Below, piece after piece: positions 47,146 through 55,406 of a stretch of DNA of 64,000 nt. This DNA is from Lapidilactobacillus wuchangensis (GTDB lineage: Bacteria > Bacillota > Bacilli > Lactobacillales > Lactobacillaceae): assembly GCF_003946645.1 (NCBI RefSeq), contig NZ_RHOU01000004.1:62001-126000 (forward strand). Reading direction: 5' to 3'. How positions within the stretch are numbered: the stretch's first letter is position 1; each line of letters starts with the position of its first letter. Both the position numbers and the translations under genes were made by a program. The notes below the pieces were generated by a model that made no database searches, was not told the origin of the DNA, and saw nothing but the letters and a program-made list of their open reading frames with translations.

Positions 47146-48150
47146 TTAGTTGATTAATGTTGGTTGTGGACCAGTTGGCTGGCCCAGCGTGCCTTGGTAG
47201 AGCTGGCTCATTTGCGCGACAATGTTTTTTAAATCAGTGACCATTTTTTCCGGGCTGAGAACGTGGACCATGTTGCCTTGACTAAGCAACCAGAAGCGCA
47301 GGCCAGTATCGGCGGCGTTAACTTCAATGGTGATACTTTTCTGCTGGGGATGGCGGGCAATGACTTTGGCGGTGGGAAGGCGGTCCAAAGCCGCTTCCTC
47401 AATGCCCCAATATTCGAAAGTGACCTTCTCAACGGCGCCATTATACATAAACGGCTTTTCCTTACGTAGTTCACCTTCAGCATAGTCATGACGATGACCG
47501 TCGGGATGATAGTCGGCCAATTCTTCATAATTAATAATTCGATCCAGTCGATAAAAGCGGTCGCGATTATGGTAGGAACCAGCGGCAATCAAATAGAAAT
47601 AATATTCGGAGAAAAAGATACTTTTTGGCTGCAACTCAACGTCGGTCCAATTTTTTAGATTGCGATTACGATACTGAATTTTAATGCGCCGTCCCGCCAA
47701 AATTTCATTGCTCAGATCCCAAATTAATTTGACCAAATCTTTGTCGTGATGCAAGGGGACATAATTATATTTTTCCTTATTCGTAATCCGACTGACCACT
47801 TGGCGATGACTAGGCGACACTTGATTCTGCAAAGCTGCAGTGATATCTTGCAGCTCCCGATTATTTAAAGCGCGACTAGCGAAGAGAACTTTCATAATAA
47901 TCAAAATTTGCGCATCAGAAAGTTGCCCACCATCAGTTTGCTGGGTCATTTCAAAAGTCTTCAACTGCGTATTATAGCTAATTTCTTGTTGGCTTTTGGT
48001 GTCGTCAAAAAATTGATTGAGTTCGCTAATATCACGTTGAATAGTGCGAGCACTGACGTGAAAGTGCGTGCTCAGGTCGTTTTTCGTTAAAAATTCGTGA
48101 TTATTTAATGCATTAAGAATATAAAGTTGACGATTTGCTGCCAGCGTCAT
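47146..48150 (-). CDS. HTH-WYL domain transcriptional regulator (A)
   Basis: A 334-residue protein. N-terminal HTH at residues about 15-55 (LTKNDLSTHFHVSARTIQRD), WYL domain at about 150-225 (RIKIQYRNRN and YFYLIAAGSYHNRDRFYRLDRI) and a C-terminal WCX-like domain. GGAGGG lies 7 nt before the ATG at 48150, which I prefer to the ATG at 48207. It follows a paralogue on the same strand, probably co-transcribed. WYL regulators bind nucleic-acid-type ligands and often control defence loci. Confidence 0.87.
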   Translation of the reverse strand: MTLAANRQLYILNALNNHEFLTKNDLSTHFHVSARTIQRDISELNQFFDDTKSQQEISYNTQLKTFEMTQQTDGGQLSDAQILIIMKVLFASRALNNRELQDITAALQNQVSPSHRQVVSRITNKEKYNYVPLHHDKDLVKLIWDLSNEILAGRRIKIQYRNRNLKNWTDVELQPKSIFFSEYYFYLIAAGSYHNRDRFYRLDRIINYEELADYHPDGHRHDYAEGELRKEKPFMYNGAVEKVTFEYWGIEEAALDRLPTAKVIARHPQQKSITIEVNAADTGLRFWLLSQGNMVHVLSPEKMVTDLKNIVAQMSQLYQGTLGQPTGPQPTLIN

Positions 48151-48237
48151 TGATTGCCCTCCAAAATACTGTTCTGATAATTCCAGTATAACGATTGCCT
48201 TGGACAAAATATGGCTAGCAGTAGTGATTTGCCAAAA

Positions 48238-49233
48238 TTAAATGATGAATTTTGGTTGAGGACCGTTATCTTCGCCTAATTCTTGCTGATAAAGCTGGCC
48301 CATTTGGCTGACAATGTCGTGGATTTCGTCAACTAAACTTTGGGGGCTGAGCACTTTCAGCATGTTGCCTTGGCTAAGCAGCCACATGCGAATGCCGTTA
48401 TCTGAGGCCTGGGCCTGAATAATCACACTACCTTTGTCGGGCTTTTCTTGAATGACCCGGGCTGTGGGCAGTCGATCTAGCGCCGCTTCGACAATCCCCC
48501 AGAACTCAAAAGTAATGGTTTCCACATCGCCGTTGTACATTAAATAAACGTGTTTGCGCACGTCGCCATCCTCGGCACGATTTTGGTAACTATTAATATG
48601 AGGTAATAGCGAAGGTTCCAAGTGCTGAATGCGATCGATCCGATAAAAACGGTCCTGCTGAATCGTGATATCGGTGGCAATCACATAAAAATAAAATTCG
48701 GAAAAGAAGATTGATTTTGGCCGAATTTGCTTTTCTAAGGCGCGATGATGGCGATCTTCGTAGGAAATCTTCATGGTGCCGCCCTTCATGATCGCCTGGC
48801 TCAATTGCCAAATCGGTTGGACCAAATCTTGCTGGTGATGCAGGGGCACGTAATCGAAACTTTCAATATTCGTGATGCGATCGACCAAGCGTCGCTGATC
48901 CGCAGAAACTAATTGGCATAAACTACCAACTAATTCTTTCAGTTCCGGGACATTGAGCGCGCGGCTGGCTAACAAAACCTTGATCAAAATCAAAATTTGC
49001 GCATCAGTTAACTGCTGTTCTTGAGCCTGCAATTTAAAAACTTTCTCAGTGGCATCGTAATTAATTTGCTGGGATAAACTTTCATCATCGAAAAATTGAT
49101 TCAACGAACTAATATCCCGCTGAATCGACCGGGCACTGACGGCAAATTTTGACATCAAGTCCGCCTTGGTAACGGCTTGCTGCTGACTAAAGGTGCTAAG
49201 TATGTATAACTGACGATAAGCTGCTGATGACAT
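48238..49233 (-). CDS. HTH-WYL domain transcriptional regulator (B)
   Basis: A 331-residue close paralogue of the following gene, with the same order of domains: HTH (VTKADLMSKFAVSARSIQRD), WYL (TMKISYEDRHHR and FYFYVIATDITIQQDRFYRI) and WCX. The two share motifs end to end, such as the matching MYNG, EYWGI/EFWGI and LLSQGNM blocks, so they arose by tandem duplication. GGAG precedes the ATG. It starts 166 bp from, and is divergent to, the AT-rich gene pair at 49400. Confidence 0.88.
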   Translation of the reverse strand: MSSAAYRQLYILSTFSQQQAVTKADLMSKFAVSARSIQRDISSLNQFFDDESLSQQINYDATEKVFKLQAQEQQLTDAQILILIKVLLASRALNVPELKELVGSLCQLVSADQRRLVDRITNIESFDYVPLHHQQDLVQPIWQLSQAIMKGGTMKISYEDRHHRALEKQIRPKSIFFSEFYFYVIATDITIQQDRFYRIDRIQHLEPSLLPHINSYQNRAEDGDVRKHVYLMYNGDVETITFEFWGIVEAALDRLPTARVIQEKPDKGSVIIQAQASDNGIRMWLLSQGNMLKVLSPQSLVDEIHDIVSQMGQLYQQELGEDNGPQPKFII

Positions 49234-49264
49234 TTTATCTGCTCCAAAATTAAAAAGATATTTT

Positions 49265-49293
49265 TTGACATTTTCTGTCTAATGGACATTATG
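49265..49293 (+). promoter_or_regulatory. Candidate promoter facing the AT-rich gene pair
   Basis: TTGACA (49265-49270) and ATTATG (49288-49293), 17 nt apart. The -10 is weak, and the divergent WYL promoter lies in the same 166-bp region. Confidence 0.4.
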
Positions 49294-49399
49294 TGGCTAG
49301 GTCATAAGTATGATAATAACATGAAAGCGTTCTTCTTAGTAACTTATGTGAAAGAATACTTTTAATTTTATAGAATGATAGAGGAGAGAATCAATTATT

Positions 49400-49969
49400 A
49401 TGGGTGAATATGTAAAAAGTAAAAAAAGTATGAAATTTAAAGATATAGAATCTTTGAATAGGGTGCAAAGCGTTATTGATGATGCGGATAAAGCGATAAA
49501 GCAAAAATCGAGAAAGTTAAAGGATTCTCCACTAGGTGAGACCGTGAGTGGTGCTTTGGGTGCAGGTGTAGGCGCTGGTATTGGTTTTGCGGGACTTTAT
49601 CTTGGTGGATCAGTCGCTGGGTTAAGTGCTGCAGGAATTACTAGCGGATTAGCAACGGCGGGTGCCGTGATAGGCGGTGGAATGGCTGCTGGCGTGGCAG
49701 TGTTGGCAGCACCAGCTGTTGTTCTCGCAGGGGCAGGAATTGGAGTTGCTTCTCATCATAAAAATAAGAAATTACGCGCAGCAAAAGAATTAGTATACAA
49801 AAATGCAATCGCAAAACAAACAAAAATTCTTCAGGAGTTGAAAAAAGAATCCGATGCAGACAAAGAACGTTTAGATTATCTCAATGGATTAAATATGCTT
49901 TTGAAAGCAGCAATTAATGATTTGAAATTTGATTTAGGTGTTTCAGATAGTTTGCCGGCAGAATCATGA
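49400..49969 (+). CDS. Glycine-zipper membrane-type protein, unknown family
   Basis: A 189-residue protein in three parts. Residues 1-45 are basic and helical. Residues about 48-115 are hydrophobic and extremely rich in Gly/Ala with GxxxG spacing (SGALGAGVGAGIGFAGLYLG, then GGGMAAGVAVLAAPAVVLAG). Residues 118-180 are a charged coiled coil. The middle looks membrane-inserting, as in pore-forming or lipid-associated proteins. GGAGAG lies upstream. It overlaps the next gene by 4 bp. A+T is clearly higher than in the neighbours, suggesting acquisition. Family not recognised. Confidence 0.7.
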   Translation: MGEYVKSKKSMKFKDIESLNRVQSVIDDADKAIKQKSRKLKDSPLGETVSGALGAGVGAGIGFAGLYLGGSVAGLSAAGITSGLATAGAVIGGGMAAGVAVLAAPAVVLAGAGIGVASHHKNKKLRAAKELVYKNAIAKQTKILQELKKESDADKERLDYLNGLNMLLKAAINDLKFDLGVSDSLPAES

Positions 49970-51366
49970 GCGAGTTTAAGTATTCTCGCGATGAACTAGA
50001 TATGAACAAAGTGCTTAAAGTAAATCAAGACGTAAGTGCTTCTTTAGAAAAAGATACTGAGAAAACAAAAACTCGTAGCACAGCAGATTGTAATATTTCA
50101 GATTCGTTAGAGTTATTACAATCACTGAAATATGATAAAAAGGTTAAAGATTTAAAAGAGGCAACTATAAAAAATGGGTCAACATCTGCGACAAGTTCTT
50201 CAGACATGAAATTAGATGATTGGGATGAAATTGTTAAACAGGCCAATGAGTATCATCCTCAAGAAGTCTCAATTGAGGATATTATGTCGAAAGATGAGAT
50301 TGACCAGTCATTTCAGGAACTCAAATCTATTAATAAAGAATTTTCAAGAAAGACAAGTATTATAAACAAAACAGACTTGGCTTTTCTCTCAATTGCTATA
50401 GCCTTACAGGTAACAAAGAGTCTCCTATTTCCTATTATCGCCGAGAAGTTCGACTATGGTAAGAGCTTTGATAAAAATGATCGGCTTGCACATAATGATA
50501 AGAGTATTGAGAGCGCTCATAAAAAGGCAAATGATTCATTCCGTGATAAACATCTTACGGATGATAACAAGGGTAAATGGATTAATATAGTTTATCAGAC
50601 ACCGCCATATGATATTACGAAAGGATCAAAATCGTTAGGAATAAATATGGGTGGCGCCTACCATCGAATGCACACACTTGGACACGATCCGATTTTAGGC
50701 TGGGTTTTTGGCACTATGAATATTTTGACAGATATTATCACATTTAATAATTTTAGTTCATATCGAGTAGTTAGAAATCCTATGAGAATTACATCAAACT
50801 TTGTTTCTTTAACCGGTATGATTGGTGAATCGTATGATGTAGTAAGAAGCGACAGATTAAATTTACCTGCTGCAATTTTTGCAGAAGCGCAGCATTTGAA
50901 ATCTGATGAATATACAAAAGTTGGTTTACCAGTGCCCATTCTTGAAACAGTAAATGAAGATTTTGCCAGTAAATTATATAAGAGTAATTACGATGCACTT
51001 TGCTTTGCTCGCGATACTAAGATTGTTACTGCCTCTTTTATCGTATCCAAATTAATTGATGTTATTATAACGCTAACTCATGGTTTGTTTTACGATAAGG
51101 TTGGATCACGTGATATGTTTGAAGTGCGGACTAGGAAAATTCTGTTAATTTCAAATTCTATTGCATCATCTAGTTCTATTATTGAAGCAGCAATCACATC
51201 TAATCCAAAAAATCTCGATATTGGGAGTTTGTTAAATACTGTGTTGCATTTATTTACGGATGTCAGATTTATTTGTAAGATAAAAAAGGAATTTGTGGAG
51301 AATGAAATATCAAACCGTATGGAGAAAGAGCTAATTGCAATTGATGATTTGTACAAAACGTTCTAA
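49966..51366 (+). CDS. Unrecognised protein coupled to the glycine-zipper gene
   Basis: A 466-residue protein. Residues 1-140 are acidic, Ser/Lys-rich and helical. Residues about 143-165 (LAFLSIAIALQVTKSLLFPI) are hydrophobic. A conserved-looking core follows: INMGGAYHRMHTLGHDPILG, then WVFGTMNILTDIITFNNFSS, and further hydrophobic segments near 350-372 and 395-420. His/Asp-rich HTLGHDP could be catalytic or metal-binding, but I know no family for it. The ATG overlaps the previous stop (ATGA) without its own ribosome binding site, so translation is coupled. AT-rich like its partner. Confidence 0.7.
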   Translation: MSEFKYSRDELDMNKVLKVNQDVSASLEKDTEKTKTRSTADCNISDSLELLQSLKYDKKVKDLKEATIKNGSTSATSSSDMKLDDWDEIVKQANEYHPQEVSIEDIMSKDEIDQSFQELKSINKEFSRKTSIINKTDLAFLSIAIALQVTKSLLFPIIAEKFDYGKSFDKNDRLAHNDKSIESAHKKANDSFRDKHLTDDNKGKWINIVYQTPPYDITKGSKSLGINMGGAYHRMHTLGHDPILGWVFGTMNILTDIITFNNFSSYRVVRNPMRITSNFVSLTGMIGESYDVVRSDRLNLPAAIFAEAQHLKSDEYTKVGLPVPILETVNEDFASKLYKSNYDALCFARDTKIVTASFIVSKLIDVIITLTHGLFYDKVGSRDMFEVRTRKILLISNSIASSSSIIEAAITSNPKNLDIGSLLNTVLHLFTDVRFICKIKKEFVENEISNRMEKELIAIDDLYKTF

Positions 51367-51407
51367 ATGAGATTTAACATTGAAGTTTAATTACTATATG
51401 AAATAGT

Positions 51408-51453
51408 TCAAAGTAGTTATCGTAAAAGATAATTTATACTTTGAGCTTTTTTT
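51408..51453 (+). terminator. Terminator of the AT-rich gene pair
   Basis: TCAAAGTA and TACTTTGA with an inner TTATC/GATAA stem, then a run of T. Confidence 0.75.
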
Positions 51454-51722
51454 ATACTCTTTTTCCTCCTGCGTCACTCACTGTCCACCCCACCGCTATC
51501 ATAAGGGTATGATCACTTAAGTCATTGCGACATGTCGAAGTTCTTCCGGAGGGACAGGTATTTGGGTGGTCAACGACTTGATAATTAAATATTATTTCTT
51601 TGAGATTTTTTCGGTGCTGAATTGATGTGATTACGTTGTGAATTCTGCATGTTGTAGCGAATTATCTTGAGCAATAATGATTTGGTATATTTGCTTATAG
51701 GTCTAGAAATCGGGGGTTGGCA
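51454..51722. other. Leader region of the zinc-ribbon operon
   Basis: It contains a palindrome CGACATGTCG (51528-51537) and complementary strings CTGTCC/GGACAG and CCACCC/GGGTGG at 51481-51490 and 51552-51569 that cannot all pair at once. It could be an operator or a structured leader. No ORF. Confidence 0.35.
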
Positions 51723-51995
51723 ATGCAAGATGATATTGATGTATCAGCACTTCATCCAACATATCAGCAGCTGTATGACTTAGTTGGAAAAGAAACGATG
51801 CTGCAACTTTATGATGAGCTTAAGGGGCAGCAAGTAAGCTTTCCAATGCGGCTTTATGACAGCAACAAGGTGGAGCAAATCGTTCAGCGTGAGTATAACG
51901 GTGCTAATTTGAAAGAACTCACACAAAAATATGGGTATTCACAACGCTGGATGAAGCGGTTGATTAAAAATGACAATGGAGGAAAAGAAGCATGA
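51723..51995 (+). CDS. Mor-like small transcriptional regulator
   Basis: A 90-residue protein. The C-terminal NGANLKELTQKYGYSQRWMKRLIK is an HTH like that of the Mor/Mu-C activator family, split here as NGANLKELTQKYGYS and QRWMKRLIK. The N-terminal half (LYDLVGKETMLQLYDELKG then VSFPMRLYD) also fits Mor. GGGGG 7 nt upstream selects the ATG at 51723. First gene of a four-gene operon; it overlaps the next by 4 bp, so it probably controls it. Confidence 0.65.
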   Translation: MQDDIDVSALHPTYQQLYDLVGKETMLQLYDELKGQQVSFPMRLYDSNKVEQIVQREYNGANLKELTQKYGYSQRWMKRLIKNDNGGKEA

Positions 51996-52657
51996 CAGAA
52001 TCAAAAACTTTTCGGTTAGATAATGGGGTCGATCTTGAGGGAATCAGTCAGGGGTTAGTTAATTTCTTACAATTTGAAAAAAATCTTGAAGCCGAAGCAG
52101 TCCCAACTGAGCAGGGATATTTGGTGCAGGCTAAGAATCAAGAAAGTTGGAAAAAGTTCGCTGGCATGGACACTGCGATTCATATTCAATTGTTACAAAA
52201 TGGCACTGATTTAGTCACAGTTAATATTGGCCAAGGAAAATGGGTCGATAAGGCTAGTGCGGCCACCATTGGCATGTTTGTTTTCGCACCGTTAGCGATT
52301 ACGGCAGCAGTCGGTGCTTGGAGCCAGAAACAATTACCAAAAGAAATCTTCGAATGTATCGAGAATTATATTGTTTCTGGTGGCCGCTCGGCTAGTGGCT
52401 ATGCGCAAACTGCTAGCGTCGAAGCCAGTCAACCAGCAGCACCACAAGCTACAACTGAAACTGCGGCAACTAAGTCAGACGCTACGACAGCACCTTGTCC
52501 TAATTGTGGTCATGACAATCCCGTCGACGCGAAGTTTTGTCCAAATTGTGGTCAGAAGTTACAAATTGAATGTCCTAACTGTCATCATCTAAATGCGGCT
52601 GGCACAAAGTTCTGTCCGGAATGTGGCACGAAATTAGCAACTGAGACGGAGGATTAA
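51992..52657 (+). CDS. Zinc-ribbon protein with membrane segment
   Basis: A 221-residue protein. Residues 1-88 form a soluble domain, AATIGMFVFAPLAITAAVGA near 88-107 is a membrane-associated helix, and an Ala/Thr-rich linker spans about 130-165. The C-terminus has two zinc ribbons: CPNCGHDNPVDAKFCPNCG and CPNCHHLNAAGTKFCPECG. These paired CxxC ribbons recur in the two following proteins, suggesting a shared binding partner. ATGA overlap with the upstream gene. Confidence 0.75.
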   Translation: MTESKTFRLDNGVDLEGISQGLVNFLQFEKNLEAEAVPTEQGYLVQAKNQESWKKFAGMDTAIHIQLLQNGTDLVTVNIGQGKWVDKASAATIGMFVFAPLAITAAVGAWSQKQLPKEIFECIENYIVSGGRSASGYAQTASVEASQPAAPQATTETAATKSDATTAPCPNCGHDNPVDAKFCPNCGQKLQIECPNCHHLNAAGTKFCPECGTKLATETED

Positions 52658-52659
52658 TC

Positions 52660-54123
52660 ATGACTTGTCCCAATTGTGGTGCCAAAAATGATCAAGATGC
52701 AGCTTTTTGTTGGCAGTGTGGTCAGAGTTTAGCAGCGACACCAGCCGATATTCCAGCAACAGCAGCAACTTCCGAAACACCGACTGAGCAAACAGTAGCA
52801 ACAAATATTTGTCCGAATTGCGGCACACCCAATGAGCCCGGTGAGAATTTTTGCTTGAATTGTGGCACGCCCTTAACTGACGCACCAGTAAAAGCAGCAT
52901 CGTCAAATTCGGTGGCGGCACCTGAGCCAGTGGTCAATACTGCTGCAGCCGCTAATCAGGTTACTCAGTCGCTGGTCAGTAATAATCAGCCAACAGCACC
53001 GGCAAATACGCCAACACCGAGCGCACAGTTAGACAATCAGCCAATGCCAGCAGCGTCCACAGGCAAAGTGCCACCTGCAGCTGCAGTTAAACCTAAACCA
53101 AATAAAAAAGGCTTGTGGGCAGCAATTTTATTATTGGTCCTGTTACTAGGTGGGGCTGGTTATTATTTCTATCAAAATAATCAGCCTAGCGCCAAATCGG
53201 TGGCAACAGCTGACCGGAGCTCTAAAAAACGCTCGTCGAAAAAAAGTCGGGTCTCTTCAAGCAAGTCAGCAAAATCATCGCAGAAAGTCACTAAAGCCGC
53301 GCCGAAGAAAGCCGCTCAATCTAATGAACCGCCAGCAATCACCAGTCTAGTGGAACCGATTCTGGATCGTGACTTGTCAGGTTTAGCTGGCAATACGTCG
53401 GCTTATGTTTCGCGAACAGATAGTGATGAGGAAGTCGTTCGCAACAACCGCGAGCAACGAGCTGCCAGTGACATTAAGATTTTTATTATGATTACAGCTT
53501 ATGAACAGGCTAAGAATAATCAGCTTGATTTAGACGGCAAATATGAATTAAGCGATGATGACAAAGTTGGCGGTACTGGGGTTGTTCAAAGCATGCCGGC
53601 GGGGACGCGCTTGACTTTGCGGGAGTGTATTCAGTACATGATCGACGAGAGTGATAATACTGCGGCTAATATTATGATTGACGCTGTTGGTGGGCTTGAT
53701 GCGGTCAACGATGAAATCAGTCAGTTAGGTCTGACTGACACGCAATTAGAGCGCAAGTTAATGGATACGGATGCGCTCAACGCCGGTCGCGATAACATGA
53801 CTTCGGCCAAGGACCTCGGCGTTGTCTTGAAGCAAATGTACAATCATCAGCTAGTCTCATCAGGCTACGACACAGAAATGTTAAATATTTTAGCCAAAAA
53901 TAAAAATCACAGTAAATTGTTAGCTGATTTACCAGCGGGCGCTAAAGGTTACAACAAGACTGGTGAATTCTCGACTTATGGGGTTCAAAATGATGCCGCG
54001 ATTCTCGAAAGCAGCAAAGCGGCTTTGGTTGTCGTGGTGCTATCCGAAGATGGTCAAGAATCAACACAAATTCAGGCGATGAATCTCTTAGGTGCTGATT
54101 TGTATCAAAAATTATTAATTTAA
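52660..54123 (+). CDS. Zinc-ribbon, membrane-anchored beta-lactamase-fold protein
   Basis: A 487-residue protein. Two N-terminal zinc ribbons (CPNCGAKNDQDAAFCWQCG and CPNCGTPNEPGENFCLNCG), a Pro/Ala linker and a single membrane helix near 150-167 (LWAAILLLVLLLGGAGYYF). Then comes a Lys/Ser-rich linker and, from about 230, a class A beta-lactamase-like domain outside the cell. All three catalytic motifs are present: SxxK as SDIK, SDN in DESDNTA, and KTG in YNKTGE. It may be a hydrolase or carboxypeptidase-type enzyme acting on peptidoglycan; beta-lactam resistance cannot be inferred. GGAGG precedes the ATG, 2 nt after the previous stop. Confidence 0.82.
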   Translation: MTCPNCGAKNDQDAAFCWQCGQSLAATPADIPATAATSETPTEQTVATNICPNCGTPNEPGENFCLNCGTPLTDAPVKAASSNSVAAPEPVVNTAAAANQVTQSLVSNNQPTAPANTPTPSAQLDNQPMPAASTGKVPPAAAVKPKPNKKGLWAAILLLVLLLGGAGYYFYQNNQPSAKSVATADRSSKKRSSKKSRVSSSKSAKSSQKVTKAAPKKAAQSNEPPAITSLVEPILDRDLSGLAGNTSAYVSRTDSDEEVVRNNREQRAASDIKIFIMITAYEQAKNNQLDLDGKYELSDDDKVGGTGVVQSMPAGTRLTLRECIQYMIDESDNTAANIMIDAVGGLDAVNDEISQLGLTDTQLERKLMDTDALNAGRDNMTSAKDLGVVLKQMYNHQLVSSGYDTEMLNILAKNKNHSKLLADLPAGAKGYNKTGEFSTYGVQNDAAILESSKAALVVVVLSEDGQESTQIQAMNLLGADLYQKLLI

Positions 54124-54138
54124 AATGGAGGAGTTATC

Positions 54139-55305
54139 ATGAAATTTTGTCCCAATTGTGGCGCTGAATTAAAACCCACAGCTAAATTCTGTACCACTTG
54201 TGGTTATCATTTGCCAGTCGTTGAGGCGGCCGCTCAGCCAGCAGCAACCACCCAGCAGAAAATTGTTGCGCAGCCAGAAATGGCGCCTCAGTCTAACCCA
54301 CAGAATGTTACTCGCGGGTTATATGCATCGGCCACGGAGAAACTTAACCAATTTACTGGTGAGCAAGGTCCCGTTAAAATCAATTTAAAAGATCTTTTCT
54401 CACAGGTTTTTCAAAAGCATACGCAAGATGAGGCTGAAGAAATTTTTATTGCGGGGACTAAAACAACGACGCCAGCGCTGGAAAGTATTTCCAGTGATTG
54501 GGCCAAACCTTGGCTTTTCTCACGAATTCTCGCCGTGTTTGGCATTGCTTTTGTAGCCTTGTTATATATGGCTGGCAATTTAGGCAATGAAAAAGCAATT
54601 CCGGGATTGATTTTTGTGGGAGCTTTTGCCGTGCCATTAAGTGCTGTGATCTTCTTTTTTGAATCCAACGTTTTCCAGAATGTTAGTTTATATCAAGTGG
54701 CGAAAGTCTTTTTTATTGGTGGCGTGTTCTCGCTATTAATTACAATGATTCTTTATAGCTTTGTGACGATGAGCGTTCAGGAACAGATTTTTGGTGTGAT
54801 GACGCTGGGCGATGCCTTGTCAGTCGGCGTTGTTGAAGAGGTTGGTAAGCTGGTTATTTTACTTTATTTTGTCAGCAAATTAAATATCCATCGTATTTTA
54901 AATGGCATCTTAATTGGTGGGGCCGTTGGTGCTGGCTTCGCCGCTTTTGAAACAGCTGGCTACATTTACCAAGCCAGTAAAGCGCAATTAGTTGATGTGG
55001 CAATTGTTCGAGCAGTTACAGCAATTGGCGGTCATCTTGTCTGGTGTGCGATTGCTGGTGGGGCTTTAATTATTGTTAAAAAAGCCAACCGGTTTGATTA
55101 TAATCAATTATTGAATCCGAAATTTCTAGTTTTCTTTGTTCTCGCAGTTGCGATGCACGCTTTATGGGATTATGACTTGCCTGTTTTGCCATTATACTTA
55201 AAGTTGTTGCTGTTAACAGTTGCTGCCTGGCTGATTTTATTCGTATTAATCAATGCTGGGTTAAAAGAAGTCACTCATATTAAAAATGGTGAAATTCCGG
55301 CCTAA
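54139..55305 (+). CDS. Zinc-ribbon PrsW-type intramembrane protease
   Basis: A 388-residue protein. An N-terminal zinc ribbon (CPNCGAELKPTAKFCTTCG) and a flexible stretch of about 105 residues precede about eight membrane helices. PrsW landmarks are in order: GVVEEVGKL (catalytic Glu pair), FAAFETAGYIY, GGHLVWCAIAG and MHALWDYDLP. PrsW proteins cut membrane-bound anti-sigma factors such as RsiW. No such target gene is next to it, so another operon member or a distant protein may be the substrate. GGAGG precedes the ATG. Last gene of the operon. Confidence 0.82.
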   Translation: MKFCPNCGAELKPTAKFCTTCGYHLPVVEAAAQPAATTQQKIVAQPEMAPQSNPQNVTRGLYASATEKLNQFTGEQGPVKINLKDLFSQVFQKHTQDEAEEIFIAGTKTTTPALESISSDWAKPWLFSRILAVFGIAFVALLYMAGNLGNEKAIPGLIFVGAFAVPLSAVIFFFESNVFQNVSLYQVAKVFFIGGVFSLLITMILYSFVTMSVQEQIFGVMTLGDALSVGVVEEVGKLVILLYFVSKLNIHRILNGILIGGAVGAGFAAFETAGYIYQASKAQLVDVAIVRAVTAIGGHLVWCAIAGGALIIVKKANRFDYNQLLNPKFLVFFVLAVAMHALWDYDLPVLPLYLKLLLLTVAAWLILFVLINAGLKEVTHIKNGEIPA

Positions 55306-55406
55306 CGCTACTAGACAATTTCTGAGCGCCAGTGCCAGCATAAAACTTGAAATCTTGGGTCAGCTATTCCTATACTGAGGTGAAAATCAAAGTAGGGGGT
55401 TCTGAG

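Noticed and set aside
52660-54123. Calling the beta-lactamase-fold protein an antibiotic-resistance gene
   Set aside because: Active-site motifs are shared with peptidases and esterases; its location in a zinc-ribbon operon gives no support for resistance.
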